Positions 43,268 to 55,150 of a DNA stretch of 64,000 nucleotides are shown one piece after another. How positions within the stretch are numbered: position 1 is the stretch's first letter; each line of letters starts with the position of its first letter. The notes below the pieces were generated by a model. The model did not search any database, was not told the origin of the DNA, and was given only the letters and a program-made list of their open reading frames with translations. Origin of the DNA: Closterium sp. Naga37s-1 (Eukaryota > Streptophyta > Zygnematophyceae > Desmidiales > Closteriaceae). The stretch lies in assembly GCA_947471745.1 (NCBI GenBank), contig CANJKZ010000910.1, positions 1,332,501 to 1,396,500 of the forward strand. Reading direction: 5' to 3'. The translations under genes and the position numbers were made by a program.

Positions 43268-46200
43268 TCAAGCAGTGAGCAAGTGAGGCAAAGTAGGCAC
43301 AAGGCCTAACACAGTAGAGAAGCGCTGATGATCACCAGGCGGAAGTGCCTTGGTGAATATATCAGCAGTGTTGGCCCTAGTGGCCACGTATGCAAGACGA
43401 AGCTGGCCACGCTGCTGCAACTCTTGAGCAAGGAAGTATCGCGGAGCGATGTGCTTCGTTCGGTGCTCCAATCTGTGCTCCTGACACAAGGCAATCATGG
43501 CCTTGTTGTCAACGTATAGAACTGGAGGCGAACGAGGCTGCTCTCCCAAGTCAGTCAGCAGGTAGGTAAGCCAGCATAGCTTTTGTGCAGCCATGCCCCC
43601 TGGGTAGATCTCAGCCTCACAACTGGAGCTGAGAAACGAAGACGAGCGGGTAGACCGCCAAGAAAAAGAGCCGGAACCAAAGCTGAAGGTGTAACCCTGT
43701 GACGACCGCTGCGTAGCTGAGTCGTCAACCTAAGAAGCGTCTGCGTGACCAGTGAGGACAACTGGACCCCGTCCTCCAAGCACGAGCCCCATGCCCAATG
43801 TATTGCACAAGGAACGTAGTACCCTCTTCGCAGCATCCCAGTGCACCTTTCGGTGCCTACCGGGAGCCACGTAGCGAGCTAGAAGGCTGAGAGGGTACGC
43901 GAGGTCAGGTTGTGTGCACGTCATCAGGTACATGAGGCAACCCATAAGCTCTGGGTACGGACCACTCGGCTCTACGGACTCGTCCGAAGGTGGAGCAGAG
44001 AGCGAGTGGCCGGTAGACAGAGGAGTGGGCTGTGGCGAGGAGAACTGGAAGCCGAAGCGCTGAAGGACCTGGTGCACCATGTGTGACTGAGTCAGGGTGA
44101 TGGTGCGCCGTGCTCTGTCCCGGGTGATTTGCAAGCCAAGATAGCTACGCAGCTCACCCAGGTCAGTGCAGGTGTGTCTCTTCTGCAGCTCCGACTTCAC
44201 AAGGGTCAGTGCTTCGGTGTCAGCAGTGGCAAAGACGAGGTCGTCGATGTAGACGAGGATGTAGAAAGGCGGCAGCGAGGTGTCGGTGCGTAGAAACAGC
44301 GACGGGTCAGCAGTAGAAGGAGCAAACCCAAGAGCCGCAAGTGTAGTCCTCAGTGTGTCGTGCCACTCGCGAGGCGCCTAGCGAACACTGTAGAGTGGCC
44401 GCCGGAGGCTCCACTGGGTACCTGCAGGAAACGACTCAGTGAAGCCAGGTGGGCGGCGCAGCCAGATCTCCTCGTCCAGGTTGCCCTGCAAGAACGCTGT
44501 GCTGAAGTCAAGAGAGTGTAGCTCATAGTCACGCTGAGCAGCGACATGCAGCAACACCCGAAGAGTGGTCATCTTCGGGGTGGGGGAGAAGGTCTGGAAG
44601 TAGTCAACCCCCTGTCGCTGACTGAAGCCTCGAGCAACGTAGCGCGCCTTGAAGGCAGGCGGAGAACCCGGCGACCGCTTCACCCTGAAAATCCACATGC
44701 CATTGACTATGTTCGCCCGAGACAGGGGAACTGCGTCGACGTAGGTGCCTGTGGACTTCCAGGATACCATCTCGGCATCCATGGCTGCCTGCCACTGATA
44801 GGAGTAAGGACCCGTAATCGCCTCAGCGTAAGAGCGCGGGGTCGGGATGTCTGGTGCATCCGGGTCTCCCTCAGGGGCAAGCAGCATGGAAGCGAAACGA
44901 GGTATAGCAGCTGCAAGACGCTCAAAGTCCTCCCGCCTGTCCTCAAGGACGTCCGTGCCAAGAGCACACTCACCCCCGATGGACGGAGGACGGGCAGACT
45001 CAGACTCAGCAACTAGAGCAGTGGCGTAGTCTAGACGACAGACATCGGCAAAGTCAAGCAGCTCAGCAATGAGGGCAGATGCAGCAGCTGACTCAAAAGA
45101 ACGGTCAGTGACAATAGTAGCGAGGAGACAGAGACAGTAGGACTGGCAGCACGCACAAGGTCAGACCCAGGGTCAGGGACAGCAAGAAGAGAGGACTCAG
45201 GAGGCGACAGAGGAACATGCAGTGGATTAGAGGAAGGACGAAGTGTCATAGCCTGCGTGCTAGGGACAGGAGGAGGACGTGAACGAGTAACGCGACGTGC
45301 AGCGCGAACAGGCAAGACAGGACGAGACCCAGGCTCACGACGCTCTGTAAGACCGCTGGACTGCTAAGTGTAAGGAGAAGGAGCAGGCAGTGGGGAGGCT
45401 GGCAGTAACAACGGCTGCGACCGGTCAGGCGGTGGACACAGTAGGGGAGGAGAAAGGCTGGTAGAAGACGGGACACCAAGGACCTGCTGAAGCAAGGGAA
45501 CAAAGAACGGTCGCGGCCGCACAGTGCCTCCAGCACCAGTACCGCCAGCACCCCTAGCTCCAGCAACTTCAGCTCCAGGGTCAACAGCTCCAGCTTCTCC
45601 AGCTCCAGCGCCGGGGTCTCCGGCTCCAGCTCCTCCAGCTCCAGTGCCACCAGCGCCAATGCCTCCAGTCCTAGCAGCTCCAGGCTCCGTAGGGTCTCCA
45701 GCTCCAGCGTCTCCTACACGACCAGTCCCGACAGCTCCAGTACCCCTGGTACGAGCACCTCCAGGATCAGAAGCCGTTGGACCTCCAGTACCACCAGCTC
45801 CACAAGTAGCTCCAGCACCTCCAGCTCCAGTGTCTCCAGTGCCTCCGGCTTCAGCAGCTCCACTCCGAAGGCGTGCGCGCCGAACAAGCCACTCACGCAG
45901 CTGCTGAGGGGAGAGAGTCTCTAGTCGCGGAGACAGTCTCGGCGAAGCACCAGCAGCACCTCCAGACGAAGCAGCTCCCCGAGGCTCAGCACCCCTAGAC
46001 TCCGCACCCCCAGGCTCAACACCCTCAGGCTCAGCACCCCCAGGCTCAGCACCCCCAGACCCAGCATCCTAAGACTCAGCGCCCCAAGGCTCCGCACCCC
46101 CAGACTCAGCACCCCCAGACGCAATACCTCTAGCAGCACCTGAGTCGCCAGCTACCTCAACAGGCACAGTAGCAGGGAGTGGGTCTACCTGGGAAACACC

Positions 46201-48010
46201 TGAGGGAGCAGGACCCTGGGGCGAGAGGGGGACTACCGGAGGGGGACCAGGAGCAAGGAAGAGCAGTGGGGGCAGGGGAGGGGCAGAGCGGTAGGGGAAG
46301 AGATGGTAAAAGGGAACCGACTCGTCAATTGTGACATCCGGAGAAGGGAAGATACGGCGCGAGGTGGGGTGGTAAAACTGCCAGCCAGGCGCGTTTGGGG
46401 GAAAGCCAAGGAAGACGCAGGGGATAGCACGGGCGAAGAGCTTGTCCGCGGACGTATCGCGAACAAAGGCACGAGAGCCCTAGACTCGGAACACTGACGC
46501 ATCGCCAACTTGCCCCGTCCAACGCAGTGTGGGCGAGGTCTCCAGCAAGGAGACACGGGGCCAGAGGTTGAGCTGATGCGCAGCGTACACGACCGCAAAC
46601 GGCCACAGAAAATGGGGAGCAGCCGCAAAGATCATGGAGGCACGAGCGACCACCATGACTAAGCCAATGCGGCGCTCAGCAATCCCATTTTGCTGCGGTG
46701 AGGCCGGAAGCGTGAACAACTGGAGGATGCCCTCCCCACGACAAAAGTCCCGCAAGAGGTCGGAGGAGAACTCACCACCACTGTCAGAGTGCAGACGCAG
46801 GACAGGAAGGTCCTGGTGGAACCACTCGCGGAGCTGGAGACGTACTGCACGGATCCAAGGGATCAAGACATCAACGACCTCACCCTTGCTGCGCAAGGGG
46901 AAGACGGTGGTGTACCGCGTGTAGTCGTCAACGACCAGCAAAAAGTAGCGCTCGCGGCCCTGTCCACTGACGCGGGCTGGGCCCCACACGTCCATGTGGA
47001 GAGTCTGCAGGGGGGCAGTCGTCGGGGGAAACGAGGAGGAGTGAGGAGCGGCGCGCTGCCGCCCCTCGATGCACAGAAGGCAGGGTGGGGCAGGCGAGGG
47101 CGGGAGGGGAGGCAGAGATCTGGGAAGACCAGAGACAAGGAGGCCGGAATGCATGCCACGCAGGCATGGCAGGGATGGGTGACCAAGGCGGTGGTGCCAG
47201 AGGAGAGTCTGGTGCGACAGGAGGCGACACGAGCAAGGGGGTGCTACCGGACCTGACGCGGACACCTGGGCAGACGTAGCTACCTGAGAGGCTTGGTAAC
47301 TAGTGTGTACAGACTCGACCCTGGCCGACATGTAAACGTGGCCAGGTGATGGCCCGTCTGTGTACATGTGCAGATCGACACACGCTGACCCCCAGGAGTG
47401 GTGGTAGTGACCGTCGAATCCTAGAGGGCCGCGGTACTCACCAAGTTCATAGAGAATAAGGGGAGGTGAAGACCTGACAGTGAGCCGGACAGATCCGCCG
47501 GACAAGGGAGAACAGTGGAGGAACGGGCAACGACTGGGCCCCCAAAGGGGTCAGGCAGTCTGACCGGGAAAGGTGCACGAAAGAAACAGCGTGAGGCACC
47601 TGAGTCTAAGGTGAAAGTGTGCAAGGCCTCAGCAGGCGCAGTACCAGAGAGAGAAGACTCACTAGCACCTAGAGCCGCAGCATCTATACCTGGGTCAGGC
47701 GGCACACACCGGTAACAATCACCCTCAGCACTAGCAGACAAAGCATACATAGCTGAAAGAATAGCATCATAGTCTAGGTCAAAGATCGCAACACCAGACC
47801 TAAGTAGCTCTGCCCAGTGGGGGCGCTCAACCTCATCACCAAACTCAGTGCGCCAAGCGTCGTCGAGGCGGAAGAAGCAGCGGTGCTGAGTGTAAGGCCT
47901 CCCGCATGTCTGACCTGCACGGTCACCCGTGCGAATGACATACGGACAGCTCACACTACCCCCAAACGCCCCACGCTGAAACAACCACTCACGAAGCTGT
48001 TGGGGCGACG
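43268..48010 (-). pseudogene. copia-4 Gag(end)-Pol remnant
   Basis: From the 5' side (high coordinates): zinc motif CPYVIRTGDRAGQTCGRPYT with the His changed to Tyr; FDLDYDAILSAMYAL; protease LDSGASRCFF near 47,585, followed by a deletion; integrase 46,480-47,300 with HHRLGHPS, CLLC, VDDYTRYTT, a changed HSDSGGEF (Arg to Ser) and AERRIG; Ala/Gly-type linker 45,510-46,190; RT with YIDDLVFA; RNase H with YVDNKAMIAL. Stops (for example TAG at 44,378 and near 43,730) and shifts break it. Confidence 0.9.
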
Positions 48011-51000
48011 GGGTTTGGCTCTCCTCAGGTGTTTCCCAGGTAGACCCGGTCGAGCCTGTCGAGGTAGCTGTTGACTCTGGTCCTGCGCGAGGTGCTGAGC
48101 GTGCTGAGCCTGGTGGTGCTGGGTCTGGAGGTACTGAGTCTGGGGGTACTGAGCCTGGGGGTGCGGAGACTCGGGGTGCTGAGCCTGGGGGTGTGGAGAC
48201 TGCGGGAGCTGAGCCTGGAGGTGCTGAGCCTGGGGGTGCTGCGACTGGGAGTGCTGAGCCTAGAGGAGCTGAGGCTGGGAGTTCTGAGACTGACCGTGCT
48301 GCGCCTGGTGGCGCTCCCTCTTCACAGCAGCTGCGTGAGTGGTACTCCCGGCGTTACAGCCTCCGCAGTGGGGCTACTGGAGCTGGGAGGTCTGCTGGAG
48401 TTGGGGCTGGTAGCCCTGCGGGTGCAGTGTCGCAGCCAGAGCCTCCCTCCCCTCCGCGGCTACGTGAGTGGTACGCTCGGCGCTGCAGCCTCCGGAGTGG
48501 AGCTCCTGGTGTTGAGGTACTGCCAGCTGGAGGCACTGCTGCTACTGGAGGTCCTGGAGCTGCTGGAGGTGCTGCTGGTGCTGGTGCTGCTGGTTCGGAT
48601 GGAGGTTCTGGCGCAGCTGGAGGTGCTGCTGGTGCTGGAGCTGCTGGAGGTGCTGCTGGTGCTGCTGGAGGTACTGGAGCTGCTAGAGGTGCTGCTGGTG
48701 CTGCTGGAGGTACTGGAGCTGCTGGAGGTGCTGCTGACGCTGGTTCGGCTGGAGGTTATGGTGCTGTCTCTGCTGCTTCTGGGGGCACTTCACGACCGCG
48801 GCCGTACTTCGTTCCGCTCCTTCAGCAGGTTCTTGGTCAGCCGCCTCCTCCTAGTCCTCCTCCCTCCTTAGAGTGTCCTCCGCCTGTCCAGTCGCAGTCA
48901 CAGCTACCGCCTGCCTCGCCACTTCCTGGTCCTTCTCCCTACACTGGTCCGACAGGCGGTCTTACAGAGCGTCGTGATCCTGAGTCTCGTCCTGTGTCAC
49001 CTGTGTCCCATCCTGTGTCACCTGTTCGTGCTACTCGCACTGGTCGCTGTGCTCCGCGTGAGCGTCCTCCACCTGTCCCTGGCACACACTATATGACTCT
49101 GCGTCCTTCCACTGCTCCACAGCGTGTCCCTCTGCCGTCTCCTCCTGCGTCCTCTCTTCCTGCTCTTGCTGACCCGGAGTCTGACCGGGTTCGTGCTGCC
49201 AGTCCTACTGTCCCGTGTCTCCTGGCCACTGCTGTCACTGACCCATCCTTTGAGTCTGCTGCTGCGTCTGCCCTCGTTGCTGAGCTTGTTGACTTTGCTG
49301 CTCACTATCGTCTAGACTACGCCGCCGGTCTTGTTGCTGAGTCTGAGTCTGTCTGTCCTCCGTCTGTCGGGGGTGAGTGTGCTCTAGGCACGAACGTCCT
49401 TGAGGACAGACAGGAGGACCTTGAGTGTCTTGCAGCCGCTGCGCCTCATCTCGTGTCCATGCTGATTGCCCCTGAGGGAGACCCGGATGCTCCAGACATC
49501 CCGACCCCGCGCTCTTACGCTCAGGCGATCGCGGGTGAGTACTCCTCTCAGTGGCAGTCAGCCATGGATGCAGAGATGGCATCCTGGAAGTCCACTGGCA
49601 CTTACGTCGACGAGGTTCCCCCTCCTGGGGCGAACATCGTCAGTGGCATGTGGATTTTTAGGGTGAAGCGGCCGCCGGGTTCCCCGTCTGTCTTCAAGGC
49701 TCGTTACGTTGCTCGAGGCTTCAGTCAGCGAGAGGGAGTAGACTTCTTTCAGACCTTCTCCCCCACCCCGAAGATGACCACTCTTTGGGTGCTACTGCAC
49801 GTTGCTGCTCAGCGTGACTACTAGCTTCACTCTCTTGACTTCAGCACAGCTTTCTTGCAGGGCAGCCTGCACGAGGAGATCTGGCTGCGCCGCCCTCCTG
49901 GCTTCACTGGGTCGTTTCCTCCTAGTACCCAGTGGAGCCTCCGGCGGCCGGTCTACGGTCTCCGCCAGGCGCCACGTGAGTGGCACGACACACTGAGGAC
50001 TACTCTTGCGGCACTTGGGTTCACACCTTCTACTGCTGACCCGTCACTGTTTTTGCGCACCGACACTTCGCTGCCGCCGTTCTACATCCTCGTGTACGTC
50101 GACGACTTGGTATTTGCCACTGCTGACACTGAGGCTCTCGCCCACGTGAAGTCCGAGCTGCAGAAGAGACACACGTGCACAGACCTGGGTGAACTGCGCA
50201 GCTACCTTGGCTTGCAGATCACCCGGGACAGAGCACGCCGCACCATCACACTGACTCAGTCACACATGGTGCAGCAGGTCCTTCAGCGCTTCGGCTTCAC
50301 CTGGTCCTCAGCACAGGCCACTCCTCTGGCTATAGGTCACTCGCTCTCAGCTCTGCCTTCGGATGAGTCCGTAGAGCCGAGTAGTCCTTACCCAGAGCTA
50401 GTTGGTTGCCTCATGTACCTGATGACTTGCACTCGTCCTGACCTAGCATACCCTCTTGGCCTTCTGGCCCGCTATGTGGCTCCTAGCAGGCACCGAAAGG
50501 TGCACTGGGATGCTGCAAAGAGGGTATTGCGCTACTTGTGCAGTACATCGGGCATGGGGCTTGTGCTTGGAGGAGGGAGCCCAGTTGTTCTCACTGGGCA
50601 CTCAGACGCTTCTTGGGTTGACGACCAGGCTACTCAGCGGTCGTCACAGGGTTACACCTTCAGCCTTGGCTCTGGCTCAGTTTCTTGGCGTTCTACACGT
50701 TCGTCTTCAGTTCTCAGCTCCAGTTGTGAGGCTGAGATCTACGTAGGGGCCATGGCTGCACAGGAGTTACGCTGGCTCACCTACCTACTGACCAACCTGG
50801 GAGAGCGGCCTCGTTCTCCTCCAGTGCTGTACGTCGACAACAAGGCTGCCATTGCCTTGTGTGAGGAGCACACACTGGAGCACAGGACGAAGCACATCGC
50901 TCTACGTTACTTTCTGGCTCGAGAGTTGCAGCAGCGTGGTCAGCTTCGTCTGCGTTTTGTGGTCTCTCAGGCCAACACTGCTGATATATTCACCAAGGCA

Positions 51001-51072
51001 CTTCAGTCTGGTGATCATCAGCGTTTCTGTACTTTGCTAGGACTTGTGCCCACTTTTCCTCACTTGTTGTAG
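48011..51072 (+). pseudogene. copia-5 linker, RT and RNase H, one stop
   Basis: The linker (48,060-48,790) has EPGGAEPGGA then GAAGGAAGAG repeats. RT begins near 49,560 (SAMDAEMASWKSTGTYVDEV). The only stop I see in the RT-RNase H part is TAG at 49,822, in place of the Glu of YELHSLDFS. YVDD is intact (50,095-50,106), and RNase H keeps SCEAEIYVGAMAAQELRW and YVDNKAAIAL with its Asp. The frame ends at 51,072. It is the best preserved catalytic region of the family here, but lacks the upstream half. Confidence 0.9.
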
Positions 51073-51295
51073 ACCTTGCCTGTACTGTGATCTATATATC
51101 TATACCTGCATACTTGCTAGACATAGATCACTGTGATGTTTGTCCTATATATATGCCTCTGCATGTGAACTGGCCTTGTGGTCCTTTGCTTGTACTCAGA
51201 GTGTGTGGTGACGTTGTGATCCACCCTGAGCTTGCTTTGGTTTTCTTGACTGGTCATGTGACCCCTTGTTCTCCCCCACTTAGCCTATGGGGGTG

Positions 51296-51421
51296 TGTCA
51301 AACATTATATATGTTTCTGTTGTGTAGGCTACAGTGGGTTAGCCTTTAGGGGGTACATTTCACTAGGGTTTCCTACTTGTACTCCAACAACTTTCTAGTT
51401 CACCACTTCTTGTTTCTGACA
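51296..51421 (+). repeat. copia-5 3' LTR
   Basis: It starts TGTCAAACATTATATATG after the tract TATGGGGGTG and ends TTTCTGACA, 126 bp. Confidence 0.9.
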
Positions 51422-51841
51422 CTTGTCCGCGGACGTATCGCGAACAAAGGCATGAGAACCCCAGACCCGGAACACCGACGCATCGCCAACCTTCCTCGTC
51501 CAACGCAGTGTGGGCGAGGTCTCCGGCAAGGAGACACGGGGCCAGAGGTTGAGCTGATGCGCAGCGTACCGCACCGCAAACGGCCACAAAAAATGGGGAG
51601 CGGCCGTATGGATCATGGAGGTACGAGCGACCTCCATGACTAAGCCAATGCAGCGCTCAGCAATCCCATTTTGCTGAGGGGAGTCCGGAAGCGTGAACGA
51701 CTGGAGAATGCCCTCCCTACGACAAAAGTCCCGCAAGAGGTCGGAGGAGAACTCACCACCTCTATTAGAGTGCAGACGCAGGACAGGAAGGTCCTGGCCG
51801 AACCGCTCGCGTAGCTGGAGACGGATTGTGCGGATCCAAGG
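51422..51841 (-). pseudogene. copia-6: integrase fragment
   Basis: The minus strand encodes LPVLRLHSNRGGEFSSDLLR, where the catalytic Asp of HSDRGGEF is Asn, then QQNGIAERCIGLVMEVARTS and FRVWGSHAFVRDTSADK. It is cut by copia-5 on the left and by the gypsy LTR on the right. Its other parts are outside the window or lost. Confidence 0.9.
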
Positions 51842-52243
51842 TGTCACAGGATCGAATTTCCACTCGAGAATGTTGCACTAAAGGTGAGTACAAGGCGTAT
51901 TTATACTCAGAAATGCATAGAAACAACAGATAATCCGAACCTTCGGGAACGTGCTCTTCTAGAATAGATCATCACAAGTGCGCAGAAGCACGCAAGCCCA
52001 TTGGCACTTCGGATTATGGCGAGATTACGCCTTGTACAACACTGTCGGTGCTGTCGGTGCCGTATAATATAAATGTCGGTGCCGAAAATACCAAATAAGT
52101 GAAATAATCGGAAAGCTGTAGAAAATAGAATAGTAGTCCGATTGAGGTGAAATAAAGTGCAAATGAAAGAGGAAAATCAGGAGAATAAGATGGGGTAAAA
52201 ATATGGAAATGAGAAATATGTCGAACGTCGGCGTACTCTCACA
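51842..52243 (-). repeat. gypsy-1 3' LTR
   Basis: Read on the minus strand it starts TGTGAGAGTACGCCGAC and ends GATCCTGTGACA. It is AT-rich with a TATAAATACG promoter-like word near its end. A small CGGTGCCG-type tandem word lies near 52,040-52,085. Confidence 0.9.
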
Positions 52244-52253
52244 CTTCCCCCCC

Positions 52254-54222
52254 TCAAAGCTGGGTGGTAGATGTAACACCCTGCTTGACAAGATAGTCGC
52301 GGAGAGAACGTCGGGCGTTACTCATGTCTTCTTCAGAGACCCAGCTGTCCTCAGAAGGATCATAGCCTTTCCAGCGTACGAGAAACTCCAGGGCGCCATG
52401 CCGACGACGACGATGTGCAAGCACAGATTCAACCTCATACTCAAGTTCATCATTCACGAGGACTGGAGGCGGCAGCGGAGGTTGGCGTCCCGTGTACAGC
52501 TTATTTGGATCTTGATAGGGTTTAAGAAGCTGCACGTGGAAGGCATTATGAATCTTCCAAGAAGCTTGTAGGCGCAAGCGGAATGTGACTGGAGTGACCT
52601 GCTCTTCTACGAGGAAATGTCCGCAGAAGCGAGGTCGTAACTTGGATGGAAGGTGACCGAGGTTGAGGTTGCATGTGTCGAGAAGCACATGGTCACCAAC
52701 CGCAATGGTATGATCACGTCGATGGCGATCGGCCAAGCGTTTCTGTGAAGACTGTATGTCCTGTAGACGCTTGTGTGTCCGATCCCAAAGCTGCTGCATT
52801 GTGGTAACGAAGTCGTGTGCAGGTTGGACAGTTGCAGGTACTGTCGGCTGTTGTGGAGTTAGTGGATGTCGTCCGTAACAGAGGAAAAATGGGGTCTCTC
52901 CTGTTGCGGCATGCTTCGCATTATTGTAGGCGAACTCCAACACCGGCAAGTGCAAGTCCCACTTGTTAATGTCGTCCTTGCACGCTGCGCGCAAGAGTTG
53001 TTCCACAATTTGGTTCAAGCGCTCTGTCTGCCCATCGGTCTGGGGATGACATGCAGATGACATTGCTAGGCGTGTCCCCATGAGCGACATGAGCTCTTTC
53101 CAGAACTTGCTAGTAAACTTGGGGTCCCTGTCGGATATGAGGGTTGTTGGGATCCCGTGCTGTGAAATGATGTGTTTGAGGAATAGCTGTGCCGTTTCCT
53201 CCGTGCGTGCGGTTGTATGTGTCGGAATGAAGTGTCCCATCTTTGAGAATTTGTCGATGACGACCAGGATGGCGTCATGCCCCGCGTTGGTAGGTGGTAA
53301 ACCGGTGATGAAATCCAAGCTGACCACTTGCCAAGGCTGTTCCGGGACGGGTAAAGGCTGAAGAAGTCCTGCTTTCTTCTGCTTACTGCTTTTCATCCGC
53401 TGGCACGTGTCGCACGAAGTGACAAACTTTTGCACGTCGTTTGCCATGTGAGGCCAGTAGTAGACTTTTGCAATCCCGGCAAGAGTCTTGTTATTCCCGA
53501 AGTGTCCTGCGTAGAGCACGTCATGGAATTCTTCGAGAAGCAACTGCCGAAGAGGCGGGTAGTTGGGTACCCATATCTTTGTTGATCCTTTGCGTAGTGC
53601 GACGTCGTGGTCCCACTGCAACAATTTCTTTTTCTCTGCTAAGGGAATCTCGGGGTCGATGGTATACCCGTGCGTGAAGAGTCCCTTGAGTAGCGGATTC
53701 ATCCCCTCAATCTGTATGGCGGCAACGTGTCCAGGCCGGCTCAGTGCGTCTGCCTTATTCTTGTGTCCCGGCTTGTACACGATGTCGTAGTCGAAGTGCG
53801 TCTCGAGGAAGTCAATCCACCTGACTTGTCTTCTGGAGACGGTCGGCTTCGTCTTTAGGTACTTCATGCTGCAATGGTCAGTGTAGACCGTGGTCTTTCT
53901 CCCTTCGACGTAGCATCGCCATGTCTTGAATGCGGTGATGATCGCAAAGGCCTCTTTGTCGTGAATCGGGTAGTTGAGTTCTGCCCCGTGCAATTTCTTG
54001 CTGAGGTAAGCGATTGGTTGTAGTCCTTTCCCTTGGTCTTGCATCAAGACTGCTCCAACTGCATGGTCGCTAGCGTCAGCTTCGATGACATAGTCTTTTT
54101 CTGGATCTGGCAGGATCAGGACGGGTGCGGACGTGAGTGCGGTCTTCAACTGCTCCATGGCTTGCTGGTGCACATCCTCCCACTTGAACGGTGTATTCTT
54201 CTTCAGTAGATTGGTGAGAGGT
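52254..54222 (-). CDS. gypsy-1 Pol 3' part: RNase H, integrase, chromodomain
   Basis: Read downward from 54,222: ATPLTNLLKKNTPFKWEDVH (RT thumb and connection), RNase H with VIEADASDHAVGAVLMQD and VYTDHCSMKYL, the integrase zinc domain (H...H then CDTCQRMK), the core with LDFITGLP, SDRDPKFTSKFW and TERLNQIVEQ, and a chromodomain near the end (YEVESVLAHRRRRHG, FLVRWKGYDPSEDSWVSEED). The stop TGA is at 52,254-52,256. This part is fully open. Chromodomains in such elements steer insertion to marked chromatin. The open frame also extends upstream into the antisense copia-7 LTR. Confidence 0.95.
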
Positions 54223-54227
54223 GTTGC
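54223..54227. repeat. Target-site duplication of copia-7, left copy
   Basis: GTTGC directly precedes the 5' LTR; the same five bases follow the 3' LTR at 61,541-61,545. Confidence 0.98.
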
Positions 54228-54359
54228 TGTCAAACTTATATATGCTATAGTCTGTTTAGGCTGTAGTGGGGTAGTTCTTAGAGGGTACAACACTTTTGTG
54301 TTTCCTACTTGTACCCATCTGCTTTCTAGTTCCATCATTCATTCCTCATTATTCTCACA
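54228..54359 (+). repeat. copia-7 5' LTR
   Basis: 132 bp, starting TGTCAAACTTATATATG and ending ATTCTCACA. TATATATGCTATAG near the start is a likely promoter. Confidence 0.97.
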
Positions 54360-54439
54360 TGGTATAGAGCAGGTTCCCTACTGGGACCAAATTTTTTTTT
54401 TAAGGGCCCACCACTACGACTTTTCTTTCCTTACCTGCC

Positions 54440-55150
54440 CGAAGCGCGCTTAGCACTGTTCTTAGCTGCGCCCCGCGCGCTCTGCCCTTAGCGGCCCGCC
54501 CTTAGGGCTCCTCGTCGCGCCCCTCACGGCCCCCCTTTGCGGCCCCTTCGAGGCCCCCCTTGCGGCCCTTCGCAGCCCTTCGCGACCATTCGCGGCCCCT
54601 TCGCGGCCCTTTGCGGCCCTTCGCGGCCCTTCGCGGCCCCTTGCGGCCCCCCCCTTTTTGCGGACATTCACGGCCCCTTCAGCAGCTGCCTTAGCCCCTG
54701 CCGGCCCCTACTGGCGCGCCCCTTCCGTGCCCCTGCTGACGCGCCCCTACTGGCGCGCCCCTATCGGCCCCTGCTGGCGAGTCCCTGCCGGCCCCTGCTG
54801 GCGCGCCCCTGCCGGCCCCTGCTGACGCGCCTCTGCCGGCCCCTGCTGACGCGCCCCTACTGGCGCGCCCCTACCGGCCCTTGCTGACGCGCCCCTCCCG
54901 GCCCCTGCTAGCGCGGCCCCTGCTGGTGCGCCCCCCCCCCCCCCTACTGGCGCGGCCCCTGCGTTCACGGCCCGCCCCTGCACCAGTCTCTTGTAAGCCG
55001 AGCCGCACCGCCCAGCCGAGCCGCGCCGCCCAGCCGAGCCGCGCCGCCCAGCCGAGCCGCGCCACCCCACCGAGCCGCACTGCCCTACTGAGACGCACTG
55101 CCCTACCGCGCCGCATTGCCTTGCACTGCCTTACTGCCTCTGCTTCTACT
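54440..55150 (+). repeat. GC-rich repeated leader of copia-7
   Basis: The same three-part order as in copia-3: CGGCCCTTCGCGGCC units, then CCCCTGCTGACGCGCCCCT units, then CCGAGCCGCGCCGCCCAG units. The frame of Gag is open upstream through much of it (to an ATG at 54,881), but I take the ATG at 55,184 as the start because that is where similarity to the Gag domain begins. Confidence 0.9.

Larger units (their letters stand above)
42901..48010 (-). mobile_element. copia-4: short-LTR copia, 5' end lost
   Basis: On the minus strand it has a 3' LTR (42,901-43,041), a purine tract, RNase H, RT, linker, integrase, protease and the end of Gag, then stops abruptly near 48,010 where a + strand copia begins. 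The 5' LTR, leader, Gag N-domain and Gly tract are missing. It inserted in the RT of an unrelated copia. Confidence 0.9.
48011..51421 (+). mobile_element. copia-5: 3' half of a short-LTR copia, head to head with copia-4
   Basis: The + strand element begins near 48,011 in the segment after integrase and runs to a 126-bp 3' LTR. It has no 5' LTR, Gag, protease or integrase. On its right it abuts a minus-strand copia integrase (copia-6) within the DTSADK block, as expected for insertion into that element. Confidence 0.88.
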
